A stretch of 64,000 bases of DNA, from assembly GCA_030737875.1 (NCBI GenBank), contig CM060921.1, positions 401,242,192 through 401,306,191 of the forward strand. The letters are read 5' to 3'. The stretch is from Allium sativum (lineage: Eukaryota > Streptophyta > Magnoliopsida > Asparagales > Amaryllidaceae). The position numbers and the translations under genes are program-made. Of this stretch, positions 12,437-24,001 are shown piece by piece; within the stretch, counting starts at the first letter, position 1, and each line of letters starts with the position of its first letter. Below the pieces are notes generated by a model. It saw nothing but the letters and a program-made list of their open reading frames with translations. It ran no database searches and was not told where the DNA came from.

Positions 12437-12980
12437 GCCCGCTATTAAATAATAAAATGTAAAGATAAACATAATAAATGGATAAGGAAAATGAATTGGG
12501 CTATTCAGTCCATTTTAAAATAGTAACTCCATTTTAACCTGTATAAATTATGTTATATATTCTATAAAGGAAATCAAAGATGATTAATATTTTATTTAAG
12601 ATTAAATGAAATACTCTGAAATAAATGATGTCTAATTATATATATTAAATGGGAAATTTATGAAATTTAAATTTGGGTTTATCGTGAATTATGTTTTAAA
12701 TAACATTTATTCTTTAACCCGAATTTATGATAGAATTAATTCCCTAAAATTTGAATAATCATTTAATAATGACTTTGGAAGATTAAAACTAAATAAGATT
12801 TTAATTAAATCTTTAATTAGATTGAAAGGGAATTAAGTAGTTAAGATCACTGAATTAAGAAAGTGATCGAAAATGGAAAATGAACCATAAAGAAATGAAT
12901 ATTTTCATGTTATAAATGAATAAATGAATGAAAACATGAAATGGTTATATTATTTATATATTTTATATAAATAAAAATAA

Positions 12981-13166
12981 TGAAACTTTTATTTACTTTT
13001 CACATGTAAATAAAAAGATGAAAATAAGAAGGGAATTTTTATTTACATTTCACATGCGAATAAAAAGATGAAAATAAAAATGAAACTTTTATTTACTTTT
13101 CACATGTAAATAAAAAGATGAAAATAAGAAGGGAATTTTTATTTACATTTCACATGCGAATAAAAA
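12981..13166 (+). repeat. Two copies of a 100-bp tandem repeat in Q
   Basis: TGAAACTTTTATTTAC starts at 12981 and again at 13081, with the following sequence nearly unchanged, including the CACATGTAAAT and CACATGCGAAT blocks. The second copy breaks off near 13166. Confidence 0.85.
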
Positions 13167-14441
13167 TATAAAAATACGAAATGAAACATGATTTAGAAGC
13201 ATGAACCGCATATGAAAATTTAACATGTTTTAAAAAGCATGAAGTCGCATATGAAATGCATAATCAAGAAACCGCATATGATATAAAAATTCATGTTTAG
13301 AGTAGTATTACTGCATATGAAATGAATGGACGATATTTATGAAATGAATGGATGATATATATATACATGAAATGAATAGACGATATTTATATTTATAAAA
13401 GAATAAATAACGATATAGAATGGTTTACAAATTTATATATGCGAGAATTATTTGGGAAGTCCGAGTTTACTCTCATTCCAAATAATGATACGACGTTCGA
13501 AGAGTTGAAGACGGTGATTGAAGACCGACGATCTTCACATCGAATGGGTGTGTTGCTATTGAGACCCATGATGGGAGTAGCTACCTTGAAGGGGCGACAG
13601 TAGTAGCCATCCGGACGTAGTGTTGATTGCACGGATTTGACTTTCGCTCAGACCCAGGGCATAAGTTTATAAATGGAATGTATGTCTGACGTTGTAGTCC
13701 CTTATACTACATTCGTTGATCTCTCTTAATATATATCTGTTTGGTGGTTAACACCCTTCTCTGAGACGTACGAGCTTAGGGGTTATATATTGGTAGAAAT
13801 CAATGGTATAGTATGGACTGACAATGTGGCATGCTAAGATGCATTGATCAAGGCTTTTGTTGAAAAGCAGGCCTTGTGGTTGATGATCAAAGAACGGCCT
13901 GTTTAGGCGTAGCTTTGTGTATAGCGTGACTTCGCGAGCCTCACACCCCGGTATGAGTCAAAAACGGGATATGGACTGCAGGGAGTGCACACGTTTCTTT
14001 CTAGCTAGAGTGGTGTCAGCGACCTACCAGCCCTGACATTTTACTTATGTGGATGATGGATTTTGAGGCGCCTCGTTATTTTTATAGGCCGTTGGTGGTC
14101 ATACTATAGGTCCAAAGGGACCGGGAAGCATGTTTTCAGGCATAACTAATCCACTGCCCATAGGCGGGGACCGGCCCTGAAGATCCAAGGGTTCACTGCG
14201 GGGGATCCTGAGGCATTTGCTAGAGTGTCTCGAATCGGAGAGGAGCTTGCCCCTAGCCTCGACTCATGATGGAAATCCAATTACGACCTTGCGGTTTTGA
14301 TTGTAGAACTAGTATTGGCGACATGCTATATGGTAACCATGCCGTCTAGGATTGATACTTATGATTCAAATCTTTTTATTAAAACATATATACACTAATA
14401 ATAATATCAAATCCGTTTTATACGTATCAAGCATCTTTTGA

Positions 14442-14511
14442 CCATTATAAGGTAAAACCCTATCCTCTGGTGTGCGTTGCATTGTGTGATGGGACTTGGG
14501 TCTTATAATGG
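14442..14511 (+). other. U5 stem-loop of Q
   Basis: CCATTATAAG (14442-14451) pairs perfectly with CTTATAATGG (14502-14511); ACCC at 14457 and GGGT at 14498 form an inner stem. Total span 70 bases, the same as in E4, E5 and P. Confidence 0.7.
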
Positions 14512-16195
14512 TTTCATTTTTCCAAAAAGACATTGCGTTATTTCTCGATTTACTTTAGTTTATGCACCGACAATTCATTGGAATAAAACCCGTTCCGCAT
14601 TAGCGGCGTGGTCCTTGGATTTGTCTTATTAATTAAATTAGTTTAGAATTCTCACACCAGTCCCACGACTGACCTGTAGTTGTTTCACTTTGCAAACTCG
14701 GGTGCCCTCTTTCCACACGGGCAGTCGAGTTGCTTTTTGCAGATATCTCTCTCTTTAGCAGGATCCTGGAACGAAGCCTAAAGCTGTGTCCAGAGCTTAG
14801 AAGTCTTCCGCTGTTTAATGTATTAAATCTGTTGTAATGTATCTTCCGCTGTAGTTTACTTTATTTGTACTCTGATATTCTGTACTCTGATGTTATATTA
14901 TTGTAATGTAATAAAAGTCTGCTGTTATTGTTCTAATGTTTTGTATTCCCAAAGTTAACGTATGCGAGTTTTGAACGGTCTTGGTCGATTTTGCGATCGA
15001 TTAAGGTCGGGCAAAATCCGTGTCGTTACACAATCATATTCCTTCTTCCACATCGTTCTGGCTCGATACCCCCCCTATTTGCTCTCGACGAACGGCGGCT
15101 CTCGTTCGATTCTTCCCTCCTCTTTTTCTCTTCCATCTCTCAACGAAACCACACCCTCCTTTGGAACGTTTTGAAGATCGAAGTCCCCTCTTCAAATTCG
15201 TATAGGCCTTGCCCCTCCTCGTCATGTCGTTCGAGAGATCCACCTCCGCAAAGATCAGCCGCTCGCGCCCTGATTGCTCCACCACCACTGCGTCGAGTTC
15301 ACCAGGATTTAGGTAGGAGGAGCGGCTCTCGTAGGCGCTTCAAGTGGCAGGGTCTCATCGAGCTACAACATCTTCGTTTTGGTGAAAAGATCAAACCTAG
15401 TTTTGAATAAACTGTGGAGGTATACAGCTAATATTATTTAAACTATTTTATAGCACTTTAAAGCGCTACGGTTTTTTATTTCACTGTAAAAATCATATCT
15501 TTTTGCTATATTGACGAAATCCAGTAAAGCAAGAGACAGTGGACTCGTGTGGACGTCTTCTACATTCTAGAAGAGACCGCATATTTTTCTGAGCCTTCTG
15601 CTATTTTTGGTGGAGTGGAACCCAATGTGAGATTTCTAATTTATAAATGATATGGAAAACAATGATGTATAAATTATATAGTCAATGTATGAGTTATATA
15701 AGCGTTGTACACCACATGTATAAGCGTTGTATAAGTTGTATGTTCGATGTATAAGTTATATATGCATTGTAAAAATTATATATGCGATGAAATGACATTG
15801 AAATGAATTGAAGTGAATTGAAATATATTTATATACGAATATATATATATATATACTCCCCTCGTCCACAGACCATGGACGATATTTATTGGTTGTGATT
15901 GGTGTGAAAATTGGTTGATAGCGAATGGTTGATTAGAATTGTTTGTGGTTGAAATTGATTGACTGTGGTTGAAAAATACCCGTTTTTGGTTGAAAAATAC
16001 CTGTTTGTGGTTAAGAATTATTTGGTTGAAACCACATAGGATTAGTTTGTGGAAAATAAATAAAAATAAACATGCCGCCTGTATGTGAACTAGATGCACG
16101 AAATCCCCGTTGTCAAAAGCTGCGAGGCTTTAAGGTAGAGCGAGGAGCCGTACTAGGGACGGTCCCGGTTTTAACTACCCAGTCGTTATGCTGCC

Positions 16196-16930
16196 GAAAT
16201 TTTCTGAAATATTCATGTGTTAGAATAATTTTCATTTGTTGAAATTATTTTCATATGTTGAAACCGCGTTCATGTGTTGAATAGAAATTCATTAATTGAA
16301 TAGAAATTCATGTGTTGAAAGGTATTCGTGTTTTAAATAAATTGCTTTAACAATAAAAATCACATTTTTATTATATATACGAACTATAGAAAACCTTCAT
16401 GTGTTGAATAGAAATTTATTCGTTGAATAGAAATTCATGTGTTGAATGGTATTCGTGTTTTAAATAAATTGCTTTAACAATAAAAATCACAATTTTATTA
16501 TATATACGAACTACAGAAAACCTTCATGTGTTGAATAGAAATTCATTCGTTGAATAGACATTCATGTGTTGAATGGTATTCGTGTTTTAAATAACTTGCT
16601 TTAACAATAAAAATCACATTTTTATTATATATACGAACTATAGAAAACATTCATGTATTGAATAGAAATTCATTCGTTGAATAGAAATTCATGTGTTGAA
16701 TGGTATTCGTGTTTTAAATAAATTGTTTTATAATAAAAAAATCATATTTTTATCATCTATATGAACTATATAAAATAGTCGTGTTTTGAAATAAATTGTT
16801 TTATAGTAAAAATCATATTTTTATCATCTATATGAACTATATAAAATAGTCGTGTTTTGAAATAAATTGTATTACAATAAAAATCACAATTTTATTATAT
16901 ACATGAATTGTCAAAAATAGTGAAGTGTTG
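16196..16930 (+). repeat. Minisatellite of P (about 127-bp unit)
   Basis: ATTGCTTTAACAATAAAA-type anchors recur at 16341, 16468, 16595 and 16722, a 127-base period, followed by shorter decayed units. Each unit has TTCATGTGTTGAA twice. The E5 array (125-bp unit) is its reverse-complement homologue. Confidence 0.85.
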
Positions 16931-18330
16931 AAATAACTGTCTGTTGGATAAAAATATCATTTTTATCAAATGTATGAAAGGAATATGGTTTTGAAATCGA
17001 AGAATATATTATATTTATATATATATAAATATAATCAAAATAAATCGAATAAAGAAGTTGTAGTTCGTGTTTTGAAACCGTGATTTCAAACGATTAGTGC
17101 GGGAGAACCGACCATCGGATTTTCCCGAAACCGCAACCGTTGGGTTTGCCTTGGAAATATCTTTCCAATGGCACCAACTTTGTAAAGATCCAACGGTTGG
17201 ATTGTCTGGAATGTTTAATTCAAATCTGAATCGATTATATATATATATATATATATAATTAAATTAAATAGAATAACGACGCTGCAGTTCGTATTTTGAA
17301 ATCGTAACTTCAAACGATTAGTGCGGGAGATCCGACCGTCAGATTTTCCCAAAACGGAAACTGTTGGATTCATTTTGAAAATATCTTTCTAATAATATAA
17401 AATTGGTGAAGATCCAACGGTTAGATTTTCAGATATGTGTAAATCAAATCTGAAGAAAAACAGTGCCACGGCCGCATTATGGCCTGAAGCGTTGTTTTTA
17501 ATAAATTGGCTATTTTTAGATAAATTAAAATAGCGATAAATCATGATAAAATATTATAAACGAAATGGAATGGAATTAAACTGAATTTGCTCGGTTTATG
17601 TAATATTTGATGGTTGAATGTGTTTGGCGTGAAAATTACACCAAAGAACAGAAGTAGTGATATCGAATAATTTAACCATTGAAATGAATTGATTTGAAAT
17701 TCTAAATATACGTGAATTATTTGAAAAGGCCGAGTTAATTCTCATTTCAAATAATTGATCAACGATTGAAAGCCGAAGATATGAAAACGATGCAAGACCG
17801 ATGATCTTCACGTCGAATGGGAGGGTGCTACTGATGCTTATGATAGGAGTAGCTACGTAGAAGGGGTTGAAGTAGTAGCCGTCCGGATGTACATGTTGAT
17901 TGTACGGATATGCGAGGAATATAGATCCTCTGGTTTCATTCAGACCCAGAATGGACTTGTAAATGGACTATGTGTCTGACATTGGATTTCATTTTGTGTG
18001 ATTGATAGATGTCAGTTGCATGGCGTGAATTGCCTGTGGGGCATGCTGAGATGCAATGATCAAAGCTTTTGTTGAAAAGCAGAGATTTGTGGTGGATGAT
18101 CAAAGCACTGCCTGTGTGGCATAGCTTTGTGTATAAGGTAAATTCGCGAGCATCACACCCTGGTATGGACCAGAAACGGGAAATGACTTTAGGGAGGACA
18201 TGCGTTTTTTTCTAGCTAGAAGTGGTGCCAGTTCTTAAACTGGCTGACATTTATATTATTTTCACATGTGTGGTTGTTGCTGTTGCGAGGCGCCTCAGAT
18301 ATATCGGTGACTTTGTGAAGCCGATGGAGC

Positions 18331-18335
18331 CATTC
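18331..18335. other. Target site duplication of E3, left copy (CATTC)
   Basis: CATTC precedes the element and is repeated at 28786-28790 straight after it. Five bases is usual for Ty3/gypsy integrases. Confidence 0.93.
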
Positions 18336-18823
18336 TGTAACGACCCGCCATTTTGATCGTGCCGAATCGACAAAACATGTTAACTCGGAACGTCCAAAAC
18401 AACAGATTGTTATTAGCTTCTGAGGTAAATAGAATAAATCACAGAATCACAGATCACAGATACATATACAGAGTAACATAATATCTCACAGCGGGAATTA
18501 CAAAATACAATAGTAGTTCATGAAGCTACTAAATAAGTTTTACATCAGAGTTTACATAAATAATACAGCGGAAGACTAATACAGTAAATGAAAGATAACT
18601 ACAAAAACAGAAATGACAAGAATAGCTAGAACTGGGTCAACTGGACAGGTAGATATAGATGAGCAAAATCCAACATAAGCTCCAACTCCAAGAGTAAATC
18701 TCGAAACTGCAATACTCGATCTGACCCGAGCAATAATGCAAAACAAAACAACTCGGATCAGGACTAACATTCTCATGAAGTAAATCAACTCAAATGAAAT
18801 GTTAGATGAAATGCAATTAGTAA

Positions 18824-18856
18824 CTTAGAGGATGTTTGGGATCACCATCCTCTAAG
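18824..18856 (-). other. U5 hairpin of E3 (copy 1)
   Basis: CTTAGAGGATG and CATCCTCTAAG form a perfect 11-bp stem with an 11-base loop. It lies in the part of the LTR where the other families have the 70-nt stem-loop, but sequence and loop size differ, so homology is uncertain. The other LTR repeats it at about 24491-24523. Confidence 0.6.
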
Positions 18857-20599
18857 GATCCGTCAAACTAATACTATATATTATAATACGCTATATACAA
18901 TAGCGTCTATCAGTAAAGTAAAAATATCAAAATAGCGTAAGCGGGATTACCATGATTACCCTTACACCGTTTATATATTCCCATAGTATATACAGTACCG
19001 TAATTCCTCCGTAAACTGGAGGTTGATCAGAGGGCACTCCATATAAAACAGTACAAAACAAAATCATAGTGGGCTCGTATAAGGCATGTGACAAGGCACA
19101 CAAGGAATGCCAGGGTGGATTCACCGTTTACAGAGCCGGACTGGTGGTAACGCATAGTAGCAACTACCGCCCACCTCGATACACACTCCCATAATCAAAA
19201 GGACCCAAATCGAATCTCAACAGTAATAGAATAATATCGAAGAAGCGTGCTCGATAAGAGGTATGACCTCACTTGGTCCGTGCGTAGCTCCTGTTTTAGC
19301 CACATCAAGCTGACTCAAGGTAGTCAGGGTCTCGTAATTAATATGAAATAAAAAATGGAGTCGTTCGCCAAGTCATCCCCTTCATTCTGGAACTCCACCG
19401 CGTACACAGTTGTCAAAGTGGTTTTCGGTATTGGCAGAGAGTATGACAATAGCCGATCCCGGTCTCTTTAACAACCAATCGTTTACATTTTTCACACCAT
19501 GGTCATTATTTTATAAATCAATTTATAAAATAGTTTATACGAATTCTCATATTCGAATTTTAATTCAAAATTAAATATCTAACTTTGAATATATTAAATT
19601 TTGAAAACAACTCATCATTTTAGTCGATTAATGAAATTCGACACTTAGGTTCAAATTTCCTTTTATATAATTTAAAACGAAATCTTAAACTTCAATATAA
19701 ACCAAATCGTCTTATAACTATAATTCAAGTTATATAGTTCAAAACTATTACTTCTACATTTCAAATCAAAATCTTATATTTCCATTCAACCAAATTATGA
19801 TTTAAAACCATTCTTATACATTGATTTAACAAATTCTTAATTCAAACCAAACGATATAAAAAATCAATTCCGCATATAACATCTATATATTCCAATTCAT
19901 AATTAATCACTTAAAATTGAATTTAATTCTTATCGACTATAAATTCAAAATAAATCAATTTACCCAATTCACATTCATTTCTTATCAAGGTTCATAATTT
20001 AAACCAAATCAAATTCAATTTCTTAAATTTACCAATTCAAGTTCATCTCTACAAAAATTCGTATCGATTCTAATTCATAACTTAATATGAGTTCATTCGT
20101 TATTCAAATATCGTTATATAGATTTACATCTTTAAACTTCGAATTTAAATCGCAAAATATAAACTATCCATCTTGACTTTATTAAAGTTTATAAAATATA
20201 TATATAAGAAAATTAACTTTGAAAAATAGATATGTATATATATATAAGTTTATAAAACTCTAAAATAAATTAGAAATAGATTATAAACATATATAAGTTT
20301 AAAATAATATAAAAATAGATTTAAAGAAATATTTATAATAATATAAAAAGGTTAAAATACTTATAGGAATCGATTATATGGTTTAAAATAAATAAATTTC
20401 GAAGTTAAATCTTAAATAAACATTTAAATCCCTATTTACAAATAAATCATTTTAAAACACATAATTTAAAATATACAAATAATTTATATTTAAATAAAAT
20501 ATGAGTATAAATATATAAAGTCTTAAGTAAATATTTTAAAATAAAACTCATTATACTTCGAAAACATGACCCACGGTGTCCGTACATAGTTTTCTACCC

Positions 20600-20795
20600 T
20601 ATGGTCAAGTGATACGGATATTTATCATTTCAACCCGCAATTGATAATATTTCTACGGGTCTATCATTTCAACCCGCGATCCCAAATTCAATAAAAATCG
20701 TTCAGATCTATCATTTCAACCCATAACGATTTTTCCCTATTCTATTGTTCGTTCGGGTATGTATCATTTCAACCCTTAGTGATTTTCCTAAACTA
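20600..20795. repeat. Fourfold degenerate repeat in E3 LTR
   Basis: TATCATTTCAACCC occurs four times about 50-65 bases apart, each followed by a short variable stretch around GATTTTT or GATAATAT. Copied in the right LTR near 26290-26450. Confidence 0.7.
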
Positions 20796-21439
20796 GAGGT
20801 ATCAACAATCACAAACAACAATCACAGTATATAAAATCAGTGCACCTACGTGTCATATAAATATCGTGTCACATATGAAAGTGTACATATTAAACAAACA
20901 ATTCCTACTAACAGCCCTATACATTTCATAACAGTTCAAATAGTTGATCTAAAATCCATGAAATAAATGTGAGTCAGGTGTGAGATAAACTCACCTTTCG
21001 TGGCATAGAAATGAAGACAATAGACGGACTGATACCGAATCAAACGCCGACTTCCAGGCACGATTCAGAATGGATCCAACTCGATGATCGCTCAATATTC
21101 TTTTATTTAATATGAAGGGGTTGGGGAATTTCTCAACTGATCGGTACATCTATTGGGTTTTGCAATGGTTCGGCTATCTGGTTTGGAACGGTTTACGAAC
21201 TCAACACCAAATTTTATTCAAAAATAAACACACTAAATTCTTTTCAAAATAATATATATATATATATATATACATATATATAATACTTAAAACCATTATA
21301 TATAATATAAGTTACAACACAAAGTATTTACAAACAAAACATAATAACAGATACAGCACCACACAAAACTCACTCACGCCTTCACCCATGCATACAAGCT
21401 CCACGCCATACCCTTATCCATGCACACACAGTTTTCAAT

Positions 21440-21972
21440 ACACACACGCAACAAAACTAGGGAGGGGGAGAGTCGCCGGTTCGGTGGCTTTCAGGGCGGA
21501 GCACTACAGGTCTTTGGCTTTGCTGATGATTGGAAAGCAGCACTCGGAGGCACGGCTCAGGTGGACAAGGGGATTCGGTGCTCTGTGGTTTTGGGGCTGA
21601 CGGGAAGAGGAGGCTTGGCAATTTCAGGCGGAGGGGAAGCTCAGCTGAAGTCGGTGACAACAGGTGGGGCGAGCTAGGTCGATGGCGGAGCAGGATGGAC
21701 TGATGAGGCGAAGCTCGGTGGCGATGCCATGCAGCTGGAGGAGGACGCAGAAGGGTGCGGTTTACAGGGAGGAGGCGGGTGGTTGGAGATGTGGAGGAAC
21801 TCGCGGTTGGGTACGGAGATGGGATGGGCGATGGGAGTGAAGGTTGATGGGAAGAAGATGGACGGGTAGAATAGGTATGGCGTTGGGCAAAAGTAGTGGA
21901 GCAGAATGAAAAAAAAAACAATGGAGGAGGAGAACAAGCTGATGCATCATATTGTTAAAAAAAAAATATATA
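21440..21972 (-). promoter_or_regulatory. TATA-like run (21967-21972) and GC-rich start region of E3 LTR
   Basis: A TATATA run stands next to a sharply GC-rich stretch of about 460 bases in otherwise AT-rich DNA. On the minus strand this stretch is C-rich, like a plant 5' exon. Long frames of about 155 residues cross it in both LTRs, but they are Pro/Ser/Thr-rich, differ at their starts and match nothing I know. I infer the LTR promoter and start of R here. Confidence 0.4.
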
Positions 21973-23120
21973 CGGAAGGGTAGCGGGCACTTTAGTTCCT
22001 CACGAAATCACGCGCTTAGGGAATCGAACAATTCTTTGGGATCTGCACCGTTATTAAAGTGAATATGGCCATTCAAATGAAACCATTTAGTTTTAAAATT
22101 CAAAACGAATGAATGGAAGATGACAAGAAAGAACGGTTTGCCAATTTGAGCGTTTTCCGGTTGGAAACACATTTTTTTTCTTTTTATATATAAATAGTAT
22201 ACGATATGAAAAGCTGGAACGGTGACTTTGGGAAGTGCAAACGCTTTGACAAAAGAAAGGCAGAAGGACAAGTTGCATGCAATTTAAAATTAATACGGTT
22301 GGGAAGTTCAAAAGAAATAAACAATGAATGGTTTGGCTAGCTACTTGAAAGGGAATGATTTGGAACATGGAATGCTAAGTTAAACTGAAAGCAAGGGACG
22401 TAAACTTAAAATTTAGAAATGAGAAGGCTTGGCTACATATGCTTTGTAAACAAAACGCATGCATGATTCATGCATGTTGAATGTACCTAACTTAAGGAAA
22501 AATTTAAAGAAAAGCACCATGGTAACATTACCGACTACATTTGCAGATCCAATTAGCTGGAAAAAATATGTTGAATCAAAATAGAGACACGTCGAACTCA
22601 AATGACTTTGTTTCAAAAATGAACTGTGCAAGCCTTTTTGAAATTACAGAGCGAACCGAGCACCGAAACTGATAAATAAAAATATTGCGGAAATCAGCGC
22701 GACAAGACGGACGCAACGGTATATAATTTGCAGTGTCAGGAGTCTCCGTTCAAAAATGCATTACGGACCCCTTTGACGTAAAAATGCGGACGGAAAACGG
22801 AGGTCAAAACGTCTGATTTTCGTGAAACAAATTTCGCCGTCGGATTCATGACAACGAATAGAATATTTTTCGTGTTTGTCCGAACTGGTTTTGGAGAAAT
22901 TTTAAAATCACTAAAATTTGGTCTGTTATGCGCAGCTTTGCACTGAAAATTGCGCGATCGAAAAATAGTAAAATTTTCCGATGAAATTTTTACAGTTGCT
23001 ACATCTCACTGTACGTATTACAAATTTCGAATTCCCGTTATGAAAAACCATAGAATAATTTCAAAATAAAATTTTGATTTAAATTGGATTTTAAATCGTT
23101 AAAAATTACCGGTTGTTACA

Positions 23121-23155
23121 ATCTCCCCTACTCAAAACTTTTCGTCCCCGAAAAG
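23121..23155 (-). other. Polypurine tract and adjacent hairpin of E3
   Basis: Minus strand AGTAGGGGAGAT abuts the LTR start TGTAACAACC. Next to it CTTTTCG-TCCC-CGAAAAG (23138-23155) forms a 7-bp stem, as in E4. Confidence 0.82.
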
Positions 23156-23365
23156 GAACGAGGTAGGGAAATAGTAATTAAATAATTAATATATTTAAAC
23201 CAATGGTTCATATCTATTTTCATATATGTATACAATTTGAAATACAAATATTTAAATCAATGATTAAAATATTTTCATACATTTCAAAATAATTTTAAGT
23301 ATTCACTCAACGTCTCGATTGGCAATATATATCTATCCCACTTTCGATACCTGAAAATAGATACC

Positions 23366-23383
23366 GATGATGCCGCGGTCATC
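23366..23383 (-). other. Stem with CCGCGG loop in E3 core
   Basis: GATGA and TCATC enclose an 8-base loop containing the palindrome CCGCGG. Flanking sequence aligns with the E4 core, where the loop centre is CGCG. Confidence 0.5.
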
Positions 23384-23914
23384 ACCAGAATCATTTTCAA
23401 GCGACTAGAATGTGACACAATATCTATCTAATACACATAGAATTTAGCATATATGTTGATCAGACATATATCCCAAATCACTAGGTATTCGATAGGCCAA
23501 TTTTAACGTCAAATAAATACTCAAAACATCTTTCACAAATACATAAATTAAAATTTCAATATTTTATTAAGAAAATCTTATATTATAATACCTTTCAAAA
23601 TATCAATTTCAGATCAATATCTAATAAGCACGAACTCACTAAAAGACTAATACTCTTCTTCTACTTCTTACCTTGTTATGGACAAGTATAAGTTATAGAA
23701 TTCAAGTTGAAAGCGGAACGGACGAAAGAACCTAATCAAAGAGGATCTACGAAGGAAGATGGATTCAAATGGAAAGTAAATTTCAGAAGAAGATTTAAAT
23801 TTTTAGCAAAATTTTATATCCGAAAATATTTGTTTAAAACATTTAAAACCATTTTAAAACTATTTATACTTTCAAAATACGCTCTCTGTAAAGAAGTATT
23901 CTGCGACCAATTCC

Positions 23915-23952
23915 ACTCATTCTAGGGTATCATTACCCTATCTCTAATGAGT
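23915..23952 (-). other. Primer-site-proximal hairpin of E3
   Basis: Outer stem ACTCATT/AATGAGT, inner stem AGGGTA/TACCCT. Compared with E4 (ACTCGTT/AACGAGT) the fifth pair has changed on both sides. Confidence 0.7.
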
Positions 23953-23987
23953 TTTTACCCCATAGGCTAAAGCTTTGATAAACCAAA

Positions 23988-23999
23988 GCTCTGATACCA
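23988..23999 (-). other. tRNA-iMet primer binding site of E3
   Basis: GCTCTGATACCA on the plus strand, two bases from the right LTR. AGCTTTG (about 23971) can pair with the CAAAGCT that overlaps the primer site, a stem that could mask it. Confidence 0.88.
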
Positions 24000-24001
24000 C
24001 T

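Larger units (their letters stand above)
11370..15030 (+). repeat. Q: plus-oriented LTR remnant, interrupted on the left by E1
   Basis: Ends in CCGTGTCGTTACA at 15030, the reverse complement of an LTR start close to that of E4 (TGTGACGACACGG). Read on the minus strand it carries, in order, the conserved blocks of E4 and E5 U5: CTGCCCGTGTGGAAA, CAGTC/GACTG, GCGGAACGGGTT, the 70-nt stem-loop, the GAGGCGCCTC palindrome (near 14067), and GTCAGACATACATTCC near 13680. Orientation is therefore opposite to E1. GTTCA at 11370 would be the E1 target duplication and CAATC at 15031 that of Q; their partners are outside the window. No coding sequence. Confidence 0.75.
15031..18335 (+). repeat. P: plus-oriented LTR, left part (continues at 28791)
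   Basis: Block by block this is a diverged reverse complement of the E5 LTR: 15090-15400 with 55400-55700 (GC-rich), 15650-15780 with 55020-55130 (tataa-rich), 15855-15890 with 54925-54960, 16085-16190 with 54630-54730, the minisatellite 16196-16930 with 53384-54560, 17080-17480 with 52000-52390, and 17600-18335 with 51060-51760. It lacks the U3 start, cut by Q at 15030. E3 interrupts it after 18335. A possible splice donor GGAG/GTATAC lies near 15418 after the GC-rich part. No coding sequence. Confidence 0.8.
18336..23120 (-). repeat. E3 3' LTR
   Basis: Begins TGTAACGACCCGCC, ends CCGGTTGTTACA. Minus-strand order from 23120: U3, TATA-like run at 21967, GC-rich segment 21900-21440, possible splice donor (minus AAGGTGAGTT, near 21000) within a GTGAG...CTCAC inverted repeat, tandem repeat 20600-20795, a very AT-rich middle, and the hairpin 18824-18856 near U5. 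No convincing coding frame. Confidence 0.94.
23121..24001 (-). other. E3 non-coding core (881 bp)
   Basis: From right to left: primer site, hairpin 23915-23952, a stem with CCGCGG loop (23366-23383) in a block shared with E4 (ATCACCAGAATCA; GCGACTAGAATGTGA), and polypurine tract. A 72-residue plus frame at 23707-23925 is antisense to the element and unsupported. The core is shorter than one LTR by more than fivefold. Confidence 0.88.

Noticed and set aside
11370..18335. One continuous plus-oriented LTR through 15030
   Set aside because: An LTR terminus (GTGTCGTTACA) lies at 15030 and the sequence after it aligns to a different part of the LTR, so these are two remnants.
21457..21921. 154-residue minus-strand frame in E3 LTR (159 residues at 27124-27603)
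   Set aside because: Low-complexity Pro/Ser/Thr composition, different N-termini in the two copies, no known domain. More likely a GC-rich leader than a gene.
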